From Paralvinella palmiformis (Eukaryota > Annelida > Polychaeta > Terebellida > Alvinellidae): a stretch of 64,000 nucleotides of DNA. The stretch is taken from the NCBI GenBank assembly GCA_025642065.1, contig JAODUP010001487.1, positions 1 through 64,000 on the forward strand, given 5' to 3'. Made by a program: the position numbers and the translations under genes. Of this stretch, positions 52,017 through 64,000 are shown piece by piece. Positions within the stretch are counted from its first letter, which is position 1. Every line of letters starts with the position of its first letter. Below the pieces are notes generated by a model, which saw only the letters and a program-made list of their open reading frames with translations, was not told the origin of the DNA and ran no database searches.

Positions 52017-52090
<74 letters not shown>

Positions 52091-52263
52091 CACACACACA
52101 CACACATACACACACTAAGTCTAAATACTAATTAGTGACAAAGAAAAGTATTTAAAAAACTTGACTGGTTATTACCTGCAAATCTGCATTCAAATATTGC
52201 CGCCAAAACTAGCAGCTGACCAATGAACGGCTTCATCCTCTGAGTGGCTTCTTGTAGCTTCAT
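49257..52263 (-). CDS. Receptor unit E: intact SUEL lectin-CUB-CCP-TM receptor with ITIM-like tail
   Basis: The only unit with a continuous frame: 438 codons plus stop. Exons: 52176-52263 (residues 1-29, signal peptide; second in-frame Met at residue 10); 51256-51543 (to 125, SUEL lectin: F-G-R, G-R-C, F-L-G-C-S-N-D-V, C-S-G-R, K-Y-L-K-I-E-Y-S-C); 50641-51006 (to 247, CUB-like: C-G-S-S, P-G-Q-N-I, C-G-S-V-Y-G-F-I, T-I-C-G-G); 50351-50506 (to 299, four-Cys CCP-like module); 49988-50041 (acidic linker); 49756-49843 (TM helix about 319-341); 49257-49533 (tail 347-438). The canonical sugar-binding tyrosine of the YGR motif is Phe and the DPC aspartate is Asn, so ligand preference may differ from rhamnose lectins. 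The tail has Y-S-T-I and a terminal S-L-Y-S-S-I fitting the ITIM consensus. All donors and acceptors are canonical. Predicted type I surface receptor; ligand and signalling unproven. Confidence 0.9.
49582..49660 (-). other. Alternative or decoy terminal exon in unit E intron 6
   Basis: After a TTTAG acceptor (49662-49661) the frame reads R-M-K-Q-E-M-K-R-A-N-L-Y, identical to the start of the regular tail, then diverges for a further 13 codons to a TAG at 49584-49582. If spliced to the TM exon in the same phase it would give a receptor with a tail of about 25 residues lacking the ITIM-like site. Its upstream flank matches the flank of exon 7 in unit F, so it is probably the original acceptor position. 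Confidence 0.5.
51660..52105. repeat. Simple repeats in unit E intron 1
   Basis: ACAC/ACAG-rich tract 51677-51835, then a long (AT)n at 52021-52085 and (AC)n to 52112. Confidence 0.9.
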
Positions 52264-52589
52264 TGTTTACATTTAGCGCTCTCGTTGGTATTACTGTCAG
52301 TGAATCAGGTTCAACATTTAAGTAATTATACAACTACAAACTATCAAGATTAACGTACACTCAAACTATATATGAGAATGCAATATCTAAAAACATACAG
52401 AAATGAATGATGTCAAAATGGCTGAAAACATGACCGTATAACTGAACTTAACAGTATCTAATCATATGGAATGTTTTTCATATAGCGTAAGACATAAATA
52501 GCAAATGATGGATTTCGTGTTATCTTGCGATATATTTAAGTGCAGTTCATACATTAAACTACAATAATGAGACAAACGGAAGTAAATAC

Positions 52590-52749
52590 CTGGGTTTTTC
52601 TAGTGGCAATGTCTGTGGCAATGTCTACTTTGTGTAACAGCGAGAATCCAATATGGCGTCTTATTATTCATGCGTAGCAGAAACTAGGTCAGGTAATGGC
52701 GCGTCCCCTGACCTCTTCATTGTGTGCCACATTCGCTAGAGGCGCCACC
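52590..52749 (-). promoter_or_regulatory. Conserved upstream block of unit E
   Basis: GTCTACTTTGTGTAACAG at 52623, AATCCAATATGGC, TTATTCATGC, ACTAGGTCAGG, GGCGCG, TGACCT, CGCTAGAGGCGCCAC ending at 52748. Donor candidate GTATTT at 52589-52588. Because E is intact, this is the copy most likely to be functional. Confidence 0.6.
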
Positions 52750-52981
52750 ATCTCGCCTAATGCTGGCCGTATTATCTTGGCTGTCAAGGTTTTTTAATTG
52801 TGAAAGTGAAATTTAAATTTATATTTATTTTATTAATGATTTGTTTAATGATAAGTCTAAGTGTTAATACATGTTAGTCAATCATCAATATTAACTAATT
52901 TTTGGGTACACTAATATTAGCAGGATTATCATATTATTTGTGACAATTGAATAATAATATCACTCTTACACATACACGTGC

Positions 52982-52982
<1 letters not shown>

Positions 52983-53066
<84 letters not shown>

Positions 53067-53113
53067 TGTGTATGTGTTTGTGTGTTTGTGTGTATGGTTA
53101 AAGCTTTTTTTAT

Positions 53114-53182
<69 letters not shown>
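52983..53182. repeat. (AT)n-(GT)n-(AT)n compound microsatellite
   Basis: AT 52983-53031, GT-rich to about 53095, AT 53120-53180. Upstream of unit E. Confidence 0.9.
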
Positions 53183-53345
53183 GTGTGTGTTTGTACGAGC
53201 ATGTGTGCATGAAAGTATGTATGTTTGTATGTATGATGACATTGTAATCTTTACTTGTGTTTGGGAAATAAAAGGAGTTTTAATTATAGTGTGGTTATGG
53301 GTATTATTGATCTGTAGACTACTGCCATCTAAGAGAAACATTTTC

Positions 53346-54617
53346 TATCCGCTGCCTATGTCACTACCTACTGATACCTACTGACTACTAGAATTTAGAT
53401 TATTCTCGAGTTTGTAGACCAGCTGATCTTTTTAATTTCTGATTTGAAGCTTGAATTACCTTGATGGAGAGTGGGATCTATTTGTATGTAGATTCCTATC
53501 CAACGATTAAAAAATACAAATACTGTACTCTCTTTGGTGTCATTGCTACGACAACATATAAATATGTAATAAAAGTAAAATTCATTAATCAGACTAAACA
53601 CTATATTTCTTTACCAATTTAAGTTGTAAAATTTGCAATTTTATCGTCGATGTTAGATTGATTGATGATCGATGGTTTACGGCCACTTTTGTGCACATGG
53701 AAGGCTAAATGGGCCGAACTACCTCCAAAATTAATGAAGCGAAGTCAAAGGTAAAATGTAACATCATTGGTCAACACTACATTTTAGTGTATTCATCTTT
53801 TTTATGTTAATCCGTGACGCAGCATGGGATTGGGTATGTCTTTACATCATTTAAAATTACCATTGATTTGTAAAGGCACTTTAGGAAAAATTTTGACTAA
53901 CTTATTGTGTATCATCTTTTAAAACGTTTTATTTAAATTTGATTGATCCGCTGAAAAACCGAAAAAAATTATTTCACTCAAATATAATTTAATTAACTTC
54001 TATCAATCTTTATTAGATATCTGTAATTGGTATCAGAGGCCCTTTGTTTTATTTTTCTATTTACTTTATGTCCATTGTGTACAGAAAGTAAGTTCATAAT
54101 TGTCTATTTATTTACGTAATAAACTGATTTTCCTAATGTCTTCTACTGCCGTTTATAATTTAAAAAACATTCCGATCAAAAGCCTTTATTTTAGGGTAAT
54201 TTTATCGAAACCGGGCCATTCCTAAAGCTGGCCATTTTTTGTGGCACTGAAATCGCTAATTTCCTCTTCGTGTGTATGAGATGGATATCTTTCATGGTAC
54301 CATCTACTGGTACTATTATTTTGACACGTGGTACCCTATGTCATCACGTTGTGTTCTGAATTAGGATGCACGGTAAGTTGAGCTTTAAATAACACATTTT
54401 TATCCAAACGTTTCAGTTTTATAGTTTTGTCAAGCTTGTCACTCACTATAGTATATAACACAAGTAAGGTAATAATAGCCTTCAACGCGTTCAGAAAATA
54501 TCTTTTAAAATATGTTTTTTGTGTGAAAACGATCTTTTCATGTCATTCTATGCTTGAATATTTATGCAGTTAATTTCACCTAAACATGGCCATCTTATAT
54601 TCATAAACCTGGCCATA
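53346..54617. other. Spacer between the two segmental-duplication copies
   Basis: AT-rich. Holds a SINE body fragment (53668-53760) and otherwise no recognised gene or repeat. Confidence 0.5.
53668..53760 (-). mobile_element. SINE 3' body fragment
   Basis: GTTTACGGCCACTTTTGTGC followed by GGCTAAATGGGCCGAAC is the reverse complement of the SINE body at 11035-11100. Confidence 0.55.
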
Positions 54618-55904
54618 TGTATTTGCTGCAGTTGTTCATGCCTGTGCTACGTCTCGCATCAATTATTTCTCTTTCTGTTTTAAGCTTGTTTGTTTTAACA
54701 ATGAACTCCCTTCAGCGAATTGGGAATAATGTAGTTCATAAAGTGAACAAATCAGCCAATGATTAATATTCTGTACATCATGTCTGTTATATAGTGCTTT
54801 TCTATTATATATCAGGTGTTTGTTATGCAGTATATTCACCTCAAGGTTTTACTAACGACTTATTGATATATTAATGTTAGTGGATCTGATTATCTGTGCT
54901 ATTTCATTTCTATCCAAAAGTGTTTCCGAAATTTCAGATTCTCAAGTTGAAGATTACTGCGAGTGTATTTTCGGCCAAGTGTCTTCATAGTGTCTATATA
55001 GTCTAGTAACTTCCACTTTGTGGAAAAGGTTGCTGGCAGGAATTAATAATGTATTATTTCTTGAATAATTAAATCTGTATTTACTTTCGTTATAGGTCAG
55101 TAACCGCCCCCCCTCCCACATATAGGCACTAGAACACACACATATATGCCTGAAATGTCAAAGCGTTGTCAAAATAGTCGATTTATCAAAATATCAGGTT
55201 TGAGTATATTATTGAAGTAATACGAATCAAACAACATGTTGTCATGCAATATATCTACGTTTATTGTATGCGGACAGCTGGCAGTACACACTGTACGTCT
55301 AATGTTTGAGTCCCATTGTTGTCCACGAAGTATTTCAAGAATAAAAGGTTTCAGCATAATTATCTAATTTTTCTTGAATACAGTTGCTCAAAATAGGACA
55401 AATAGTCATCATCAACCAATACATAAAGATAAATGATTTATTACTTTATTATGTCTATATATCATACAATGTGTTCCATGACATCTACAATATAGCATTA
55501 TTTACAAAGAAATAAGATATATCCCAAAACCAATTGACATTGCTTAATCAATACATATGTGTGAACTACAATATATACGTCCACGTGAAAATACATCCAC
55601 GTCCTCTGATATAAGAAAATTGATATAAAAAAGTTAATGTAGATCAGCAAATATTGAGGATCGTATTAAGTGGGCGAATTTGGCAAATGACAAAAAATCG
55701 CCAATTTAAAACGACGTCAACATTTTCTGTTTTGCAGTATAACACACAATCATAAATCGTGTCCAACCAAGAATTCGTCAAATTAAAACGCCGTCATCTT
55801 GTCCAGATTATGAAATTGGCCATCTTTTGCAGATTTACTGTACTTTATTTTGATTTTAGCCTTATTAACGGTTTTATGGAACCTTTTCCTGATGTACGTA
55901 GGGA

Positions 55905-55969
55905 CAGACGGACGGACACACGCAAACATACACATAAACACACACACGTAAACACAGAGACACACAGAA

Positions 55970-56051
<82 letters not shown>
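55905..56051. repeat. (AC)n-(AT)n-(AG)n compound microsatellite
   Basis: Paralogue of 48600-48780 with a shorter AT block and longer AG block. Confidence 0.9.
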
Positions 56052-56052
<1 letters not shown>

Positions 56053-56527
56053 TTATATTAGCAGTGACAATCCATACACAACATTAAATTTACACAATTA
56101 TTATAATAGGACTGCGAGTGCAAGACGTCTAATCCATGAGATTCTTCCTCATTGATATTCATACTAATAGAATGAAGTAAGAATCAAGGACAATATTTGT
56201 TGTAATGGCGACTTATATACTTACTTGGAAGTAATATCTGACGATCAAGGAACTCAAAATACTTATGGTATCAGCTCTTATAATCCAACTAGGAATTTTC
56301 ACTATATCGTAGTGCAAGAGTTATCTACATCTCAGAAAACTTTATATCGATATAACACAACAAAGCACTAAACAGGATATCAGTTACATCCACTCTCGCC
56401 AAAGGTTGACGAAATAATCTATGTAGCCTTACTCTCCCAGTTTCGATGGGTACATTTCCAATTGCGTAACAACTGTATTAAGCCCAAAAACAATTAGTGT
56501 TAGAGAAAAGTAATCTTTTGAAAATAT

Positions 56528-59074
56528 TTAAGTCGATCTTATAGAACTGTACAAACTTTGTCTTTCAAGAGATCTCTCTCCTTCAGTTTTATCTCCGTTT
56601 CCTTGATTACGCATCTGTAATGTTGGACATGTACATTTGTCTGACAAGAGTGCCATCTGATTGTGTGGAACGAGTGACATATCCCAGCATGTAGCATTGT
56701 CTTCTGATTGATCTACAGTGACTGGTCTGTAGTAAGCTTGTACATTACTTCCTATTGTCGAGTAGGTCTTGTATAAATTGGCTCTCTTTATTTCTTGTTT
56801 CATTCTAATTATAAGATATATAAATTATGTTAGTTAAAGGAAAAAAGAATACATACATGATGTTTTTGATGAAATTTGCCGTTTCAAAAAGGACGTACCT
56901 GTATTTATTTATGTACACAGTCCCTATTACTATAGCAACTACAGAAAGTACGATAGCAATACCTGCTATTCCGCTTATCACCACAACTGAAATAAAATAG
57001 TTAATAACTAAAATATATGTTGCTGGATGTGGAATTTGGTTGATAGATTTGGTTATAAATACAATACGTTAAACTGTTCCTTGGTTAAACAGATTTACTA
57101 AAGATGATTTATTAATTACTCATCACTTACTTGAAGACATGTGAAAGAATTCATGTTTGACTATTTCTTCCTTTTCGGCAGGAGCTAGCCCCAAAATATA
57201 GATATCATTTAGATAATATGACAAATAAATAGTTTTTAAGCGACATTTATATACGTACATATGCAACCAAATTTTATCATAGAAGTTATAAACTAGGAGA
57301 AAGTTTTTATAAATATCACATATCAAAAATTATGTTCTTGCCGGATATACATATTTGTTTGTTAAAAAGATGTTTCGTTTAAATCAACATTGTTAGAGTT
57401 AACGGACTCTTATTGTTAAAAACGTTTACTGTTTAAATTCATCGGATTATTTAAAATTAACTTATGTTAATAATCTACCAGCTTCTGTGCAATTTCCAAC
57501 ATCTCCTACCCATCTCTTTTTGACACAGGTAAGTTGCCACTTCTTTTCATTGTTATCACAGCCAATTACGGCCTCACTCCCATCTCTTTTATACCACGCT
57601 TGCGCAGGTGGAACGAGCTCAGAACATCCGACAACTGCAAATTTTCATTATGAAACAATATTACTGTTCAATCTGAAACTTGTATTTATCTTTCGTTTCG
57701 ATAATCAGCTTATAAAACTTTAAAGCTAAAAAATGTCTATGTTGTAAAACGTATGTTTATTATTATACCTGTATGATGTATCAGAAAATTCGCCTCTTTC
57801 GGCTATTTTTGGAGAAAAGATGAACCTCAATTGAATTAGTCTTCGATGTATAAAGTGTCCTTTCACGTCTCTGTCCACCACAAATCGTGTAGTTGATTCC
57901 GAGCGATCTCTCAAGGATAAAGCCGTATACTGAGCCACAACTGATAAAACTGCTACTGGCTGATTCACCATTAAAATCAATTATATCCAAATGGATAGTT
58001 TGTCCTGGATTTGCCGAAATAGCCCAAGGTGACTTTGAGGACCCGCATAATTTTCTGTCTAATATTGAGCTAGATATATATCCGTTTCTTCCGGAAATTC
58101 TATTTGGATGACTCGAGCTGCACATTGCTTCAACTGGAAAAGTAGGAATTTGAAACAGTTTATCAACCATATATAACATTTAGCTATGTGTTGAGATATC
58201 TACTGTAGAATGGCTTAATAGCCAGAGGTTTAGAACCTCTCCCACACTGAACAAGTCTAATTAATATTTATTGACAATAATAGGTATTTGAATAACGTAT
58301 CTGGTTATTAGTTGAAAATCTACATTTAATTATTGCCGTTAAAAGAAACTGATTAACCATGGTAGACATTCCACGTACCTTTTAGGCAAGAATATTCAAT
58401 TTTCAGATATTTTATAAGTATTTCCAGGCAATTTGTATTCGCTTCTTCGAGGTCATCATTTGTCACAAAAAATTGGCATTGCTGTCGACCAGAACACCAC
58501 TGATCCAGAAGTGATAGCACATCATTACTACATCCAAGAAAATCATCTTTCTTTTTAATACATCGACCAACATCCATTCTGCCAAACTCAGCTGATTTGA
58601 CGTAAATAACTTCATTGGTTTGACAAGATGTTTGGAAATTTTCGGGGTTGCAAACTTCGACGATTTCTGTAAAGTAATACTAAAACACAATATAATTACT
58701 GCTGTTTAAAATATTAATTATGACTCAAAGTGAGTTCGATATAAAACCCGTCTGAACTCAGTAAGTCAAAGAGGTAGATAAACATATACAAACACACATT
58801 TACCCCCCCCCCACACACACACACCACGGAAATGAATAGCCACCATATCCTGATTTAACTACTATAGGTAGTCGTCAACTTACAGCCTACAGAACTTACG
58901 ATTGTTCAACGTTACGAGCGGCTGTACGACTTAAAATGATAATAATTGCATTCATTACCCAGTATGTATACGTAAGTTAATAATAACATAGGCCGACTTA
59001 CGACCAGATCAACTTACGACCGGTCGCTAGTAACTAAACAAGGTCGACAACCAGCTTTGTATAAAATTATTAAC

Positions 59075-59138
<64 letters not shown>

Positions 59139-59243
59139 CAAGGGTAGACACACATATGCACACATCCAAGCACAAACACATATACGCATGTTCATTAACA
59201 CACATACATAAACACACAAGCACACTCATACATTTATACATAA

Positions 59244-59276
<33 letters not shown>

Positions 59277-59464
59277 CACTCACTCACACATTCAAATATA
59301 CACACAAAAAACACAAGTAGTCTAATTAATATTTAGCGACAATAAAAAGTATTTGAATAGCATAACTGGTTATTACCTGCAAATCTACATTCAAATATTG
59401 CCGCCAAAACTAGCAGCTGACCAATGAACGGCTTCATCCTCTGAATGGCTTCTTGAAGCTTCAT
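56528..59464 (-). CDS. Receptor unit F: one-base deletion at the end of the CUB exon
   Basis: Exons: 59377-59464 signal peptide; 58379-58666 SUEL lectin (288 nt, open); 57769-58133 CUB-like; 57479-57634 CCP-like; 57131-57184 linker; 56899-56986 TM; 56528-56804 tail ending S-L-Y-S-S-I-R-S-T. Exon 3 is 365 nt where E has 366: one base is missing around 57790-57797 relative to E, giving TGA at 57783-57781, a few residues before the exon ends. As read, the product is about 242 residues: signal, lectin and almost complete CUB, no membrane anchor. All exons after the lesion remain open and highly similar to E, so the change is recent or a base-call error. The outcome resembles unit B, a soluble lectin-CUB protein. 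The tail exon uses a TAG acceptor instead of CAG. Confidence 0.8.
58800..59295. repeat. Simple repeats in unit F intron 1
   Basis: C run and AC units at 58802-58825, (AT)n at 59081-59134, AC and ACTC units 59145-59290. Confidence 0.9.
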
Positions 59465-59786
59465 TGTTTACATTTAGCGCTCTCGTTGGTATTACTGTCA
59501 GTGAATCAGGTTCAAAATTTAAGTAATTATTCAACTACAAACTATCAAGATTAACGTACACTCAAACTATCTATGGGAACGCAATACTATCTTCGATCTT
59601 ACAGAAGTAAATGATGGCAAAATGGCTAAACAACATTACCGTATAACTGAACATAACAGTATCTAAGTATATCGAATGTTTTTCATGTAACGTAACACAT
59701 AGACAGCAGGTGACGGATTTCGTCTTATCTTGCGATATATTTAGGCTTATTTTACACATTAACCTACGATAGTGAGACAAACATAC

Positions 59787-59945
59787 TTGCCTTTTTCCAG
59801 TTTTTACTCTCTGTCAATGTCTACTTTGTGTAACAACGAGAATCCAACATGGCGTCTTATTATTCATGAGTATCAGAAACTAGGTCGGGTATTGGCGCGT
59901 CCCCTGACCTCTTCATTTTGTGCCACATTCGCTAGAGGCGCCACT
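59787..59945 (-). promoter_or_regulatory. Conserved upstream block of unit F
   Basis: TGTCTACTTTGTGTAACA at 59818, AATCCAACATGGC (one change in the CCAAT/ATGGC element), TTATTCATGA, ACTAGGTCGGG, GGCGCG, TGACCT, CGCTAGAGGCGCCACT ending at 59945. Donor candidate GTATGT at 59786-59785. Confidence 0.6.
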
Positions 59946-60251
59946 AGCTCACTTTAATGCTCTTCTTTCAATCTTGCATGCCGTAAAATAGTTTGTTTAC
60001 CCAACCCAGCGTAACAAGATTAATTAACTCATTCCACAAAGCAAAATTTAGTATTTAATTTATGTTATTAGTAATATGATAATCAATAAGGCTAAATATA
60101 ATACACGATATTCAATTATCAATTTTAACTTCTAATTGTATGGTACTCTAATATTAGCTGGATTATCAGATTGTGTCTACCTGATATATTTTATAATATA
60201 ATTAACGGGATTTTCAATAATTAAAATTATTATTATATAATATTCATTATT

Positions 60252-60256
<5 letters not shown>

Positions 60257-60337
<81 letters not shown>

Positions 60338-60402
60338 ATGTGTGTGTGTGTGTGTTGTATGTGGTGGGTAGGTGTGTGTGTGTGTGTGTGTGTCTGTATG
60401 CG
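60257..60402. repeat. (AT)n-(GT)n compound microsatellite
   Basis: AT 60257-60317, GT-rich with interruptions to about 60402. Paralogous to 52983-53095. Confidence 0.9.
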
Positions 60403-60505
60403 TGTTTGTATCATAACATAATTATTGTGTTTGAGGAAATTATAGGAGTTTCATTCTTTTGTGGTTGTGGGTATTGTTGATCTCTAGACGACTACTATCG
60501 AATAG

Positions 60506-61985
60506 TGACCTAGTAATCAAATCCTACCAAATTCTGCTGATATCATGTTAATGACTACGCTTATTAGACAAGATATCCGGGGATTTTCTGAAATACACAC
60601 ACAAAAAACAACAACCATAGAATACAAATGCAATGAAGTAAAAAAAGGTTTCTTTCCCTACCTACTTAAGAGTGAATATAACATCAACAGTCGGCTGATT
60701 CTCGGAAAGAAATGGGATGCAGCAATACATCAGCTGTGAGTCAATCAGGAGTTCAATCCTGATTCTAAAAATCTGGGGAAAACTGAGCTACCGAATTAGT
60801 CACAAATCCTCCCCATTTTCCTTAGGATAATTAGTTTATAAATATTATCATGAATTTGAATTGTAGATAAAAGATGCTATTTTATTTGATAGGTTCTTTT
60901 TTCTGTTTTGTATAAAACGCCTAATTATAAAATGACGCACAATTATTTATTATTTGCTGAATATTAGACGAAAGTACTGACACACAATGCCCTTTTATGA
61001 TAGGCATTGTACATACACTAAGGGAAATGGAAAAGTAATATTTTTCTAGGTGGCCCTAATACTCTTCCTTAGTGCGTTCAGCATTGGTTTCAGCATATTT
61101 TTTCATATTTATGGTCTTTAGTAGTTATTAGTTGAAGGTTCATGTGAGGTATTTGATTGTTTCCAATAGAAGAGTAGGCACCCCTATAGAACAAGACTCT
61201 TTAGAAGTGCCTACTCATCTATTGCCTGTCTTATCATTGATTGACTTAACCAATATGCATTATCTATATCATCAAATATTTCGCATATCTGAAAGGGAAT
61301 ATATGGCATATGTTGAATATACGCTTCTTCACCAAAGTGTTTACAGCTTCAATAAATTACCTGCCGCTTTCTAATAAGATATGGGTGCATTTTGTTGGCG
61401 AAATATACCACAGGATGACAATGACTTATGTCACAATAAATACATGTTATATACTATTAAACTTTGGAAATATTAGAAATGACGATATCTATTAGGGTTG
61501 GTACCTTATATTTAAAGCATGTTGGTTTTATAACAATATTACGACATCTATGTACATCTAAAATATCTGTGAACCAGTTGTTTTCAGCATGTTCACATTC
61601 AAGTTGCCACATATTATATCATTTACGTCTTCTCTGTGATAATTACATAATATTATTTCAATAATATGTTGTATATGAATGTCTTTAACATTATATTATT
61701 CTGTTCTTTCCTATTTGCATTAATTTTCCACTAGATCATGGCGTTTAGTTTCAGGTAAGACATCTCGAATAAACAGCATAAGATCCCCGGTGTGTTCGGA
61801 ATAGTCATTTGTATATACTGTATAACCCTTTACTGAGAATTGCCTCACTGGGAATAATTTATCTGATGATGATGATTGATGTTTTACGGCCACTTTTGTG
61901 CACAAGGTGATATTGTTATTATTGACATGATTATCACTAAGATAATCATAATCAGTGACGTGATAAACAGTGATATGATTATCAT
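60506..61985. other. Intergenic, no gene recognised
   Basis: AT-rich. Short open frames without recognisable domains. An inverted SINE-body scrap (TTTTACGGCCACTTTTGTGC) lies near 61892. Confidence 0.4.
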
Positions 61986-62160
61986 TAGAATCAGAGGCGC
62001 CTCCGTGGTCTGGTAGGTAACGCATTGGACCACAGATCACTACAACCTGAGTTCGAATCTTGGAGTTGGCATATCTGAAGGGTGTTTCACCTTTGAAGTT
62101 TGTGGGTGGCTTTTGGAGGTCATTAAGTGGCCGTAAAAGTGGCCGTAAAACACCAACCAT
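61986..62160 (+). mobile_element. tRNA-derived SINE, second type
   Basis: A-box-like TGGTCTGGTAGG at about 62007 and B-box-like GAGTTCGAATCTT at about 62050. The body TTTTGGAGGTCATTAAGTGG with a duplicated GTGGCCGTAAAA resembles the body of the SINE at 10931-11105. Confidence 0.6.
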
Positions 62161-62479
62161 CTGAATCGGAATCAGTGACATCGTTATTGATGATGTTATT
62201 TATAAATGCATTACCAAGTTCACCATGCCTGTCGTTCCTGTCTGCAGCTGCTGATGTGCAGATATGCAGATACAAGACAATTTGTTGACATTCTTAGATG
62301 TGCCAATCTCAGGCAGTATGTCCCAAAAAGTACAGACAGACACAGTCACATCATATATCTTGTTATCTCCCGTGATTAAGACAATTTGATTAAGGGTGTA
62401 TCCGTGTCTTCCATGCTCTCTGATCATTTCATTATTAACATTAATGTATCTTTACAAAAAACAATCTGTTTCAGCTAAA

Positions 62480-64000
62480 AGTTATTTCATATAGAAGATA
62501 TAAGTCGATTGACGAGGAGGCTTTTCTTGATGATCTGCGGGTCTTTTCTCTGGTATTGCATCGACCGGATGATGTGGCTTATCTGGTGAATCTCTATGAT
62601 AGTACATTGAGAGACATTGTAGATGAGCATGCACCTTTAAAGACTAAGGAAATGCCAAGAAGGTCATTGCATCCATAGTACAATAATAACATACAAGTTG
62701 CAAAGAGACACAGAAAATAGTGTGAGCAGCTGTAGATCAGAACCAGTTTGTGTGTACATTATGAAATGTTCAAGGTTAGTAAAATTCTAGTTAAATATAC
62801 CCTTTCCTCTGCTGAATTAGAATATTATTATAAAAAGATCAAGGCATCCAAGGGAAATCAAAGGACTGTTTTCAGTGCTGTGTATTACATAAAAATCAAA
62901 CTGTCCTTTCAAATATTATCAGCTCAGATACAAAATATGGCCCATTGTTTTAATAACTTCTTCTGTCAAACCATATTACAAATACATAGTGGGTTCCCTT
63001 TCAGCACCTTGTTACAGGGTAGAAGTGTCCTGCATGTCCATGGTGGCTAAATTTGAGCCTTTTATAGAGACGGATATCAGACTGTGCAGTTGATCCTATG
63101 CCTACATGGCTTGTGAAAGACTATCTGGATGTTCTAATAAGCCCAATTACAAATATAGTTAATAAATCATTATCTCTGGGTGTTTTTTTCCAAGATCCAC
63201 GAAAGCTACCCTTGTAAAACGTTAATAATAAATCACAGTATGGATTGTTATATTCTAAACAATTACAGACCTGTTTCAAATCTTACGTTTTCATCTAAAG
63301 TTATAGAAATATTCGGCTATAGATGATATAAAATCTTTTAAGACTAAATGATAATAAAACAAATATTTTGTATTTGGCATCATCACATCATGCTAAATCC
63401 CTAAACATACCAGCATTACAGGTGGGTGCATCTTCGGGTACCCCTAATGATTCAGTAAACAATCTAGGGGTTATTTTTGACCAACGTATTAACATGTATG
63501 AACATGTCGGATCAGCATGCCGTGCTGGCTACTACTATCATAAGAACATCTATTGTTTTATAGCATTCTTGACACAAGAAACACTTGTAATTGTAGTCCA
63601 TGTCTTTGTACATCTCGGATAGACTATTGTAGCTCCCTGTTATATGGCATATCTGATTAAAATATCAATCACCTTAAGCGAATTCATAATAGTGCAGCTG
63701 GCATAGTGACAAAAACTCTAAAATATGATTATATCACCACAATTCTTCACAAAATTACATTGGCTACCTGTTAGATAATGTATCCATTTCAAGATTTTAT
63801 TAATAATTTATAAATCTATTAAGTATATGGCGCCAGAATACCTGTGTGAACTGGTGTCCATTAGAAAGTCATCCCGAAATCTCGGGTCATACAGTCAGAT
63901 ACTATTGCAAGTACCAGTGACACGGCTCAAGTCATACGTGATATAATAGGTTGCCGGCAGATATTAGAAATCCGTCGTATCTTAAACATTTTAATTTGTT
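62480..64000 (+). mobile_element. CR1/L2-type LINE running off the right edge
   Basis: Pieces in order: post-endonuclease linker (R-Y-K-S-I-D-E-E-A-F, H-A-P-L-K-T-K) near 62490-62650; linker near 62760-62960; F-E-P-F-I-E-T-D-I-R near 63050; N-Y-R-P-V-S-N-L near 63260; then a deletion of the RT core; L-N-D-N-K-T and G-V-I-F-D-Q near 63340-63480; A-P-E-Y-L-C-E-L and R-L-P-A-D-I-R-N near 63830-63980. Closest in-window relative: 41382-43195. Inactive. Confidence 0.8.

Larger units (their letters stand above)
47350..53345. repeat. Segmental duplication carrying unit E, copy 1
   Basis: Starts at GTATTTGCTGCAGTTGTTC and is collinear with 54618-60505 through unit E, its promoter block and the upstream microsatellites. 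Exon 1 offset is 7201 bp and left-edge offset about 7270 bp. Near-identical over 48360-49300, including the ORF-like stretch at 48462-48610. Confidence 0.85.
54618..60505. repeat. Segmental duplication carrying unit F, copy 2
   Basis: Direct copy of 47350-53345. Microsatellite lengths and small indels differ, and the second tail-exon acceptor present in copy 1 is absent here. Confidence 0.85.

Noticed and set aside
60545..60739. 64-residue plus-strand open frame
   Set aside because: No domain, no splice or repeat context; consistent with chance in AT-rich DNA.

Overview
The window is eukaryotic and AT-rich. It is full of microsatellites, decayed CR1/L2-type LINEs, short inverted-repeat DNA elements and tRNA-derived SINEs. 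Its genes have short exons with GT/AG introns. The gene family present (SUEL-type lectin plus CUB on a membrane receptor) and the repeat content suggest a lophotrochozoan, probably a mollusc; that assignment is inference. There is no prokaryotic gene, CRISPR array, rRNA or free-standing tRNA gene.

The dominant content is a head-to-tail cluster of one receptor family, all on the minus strand. Six units, here called A to F, have recognisable 5' ends: A (1348-1987), B (8782-13494), C (19998-24587), D (29594-35338), E (49257-52263) and F (56528-59464). A complete unit has seven coding exons: signal peptide, SUEL-type lectin domain, CUB-like domain, four-cysteine CCP/sushi-like module, short linker, transmembrane helix and a 92-residue cytoplasmic tail. 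The first four coding junctions and the linker-TM junction are phase 1; the TM-tail junction is phase 2. The tail carries a C-terminal S-L-Y-S-S-I sequence that fits the ITIM consensus. It is almost identical in all copies, while the lectin domains differ at roughly 30% of residues. Each unit has a conserved block of about 130 bp, 350-385 bp upstream of the ATG, probably the core promoter and a 5' noncoding exon. I read these as cell-surface recognition receptors with diversifying ectodomains and a shared signalling tail; function is inferred from domains only.

Only E has an uninterrupted frame. A, C, D and F carry single-base frameshifts visible as exons one base off the family length, and B has an in-frame stop. 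B and F break at the CUB/CCP boundary, so they could encode secreted lectin-CUB proteins, or they may be pseudogenes or assembly errors. Two further tail-exon remnants, at 3.6-4.3 kb (split by a MITE) and 45.14 kb (abutting a pogo/Tigger-like transposase), show the cluster was once larger. E and F lie in a roughly 6-kb direct segmental duplication.

Between the genes: 14-20 kb holds microsatellites, a TA-flanked MITE and a LINE 3' end. 25-29.6 kb holds a dispersed repeat, a MITE, a hAT-like fragment and a LINE. 36-49 kb is a LINE graveyard with a MITE nested in one element. 60-64 kb holds a SINE and a LINE running off the right edge.
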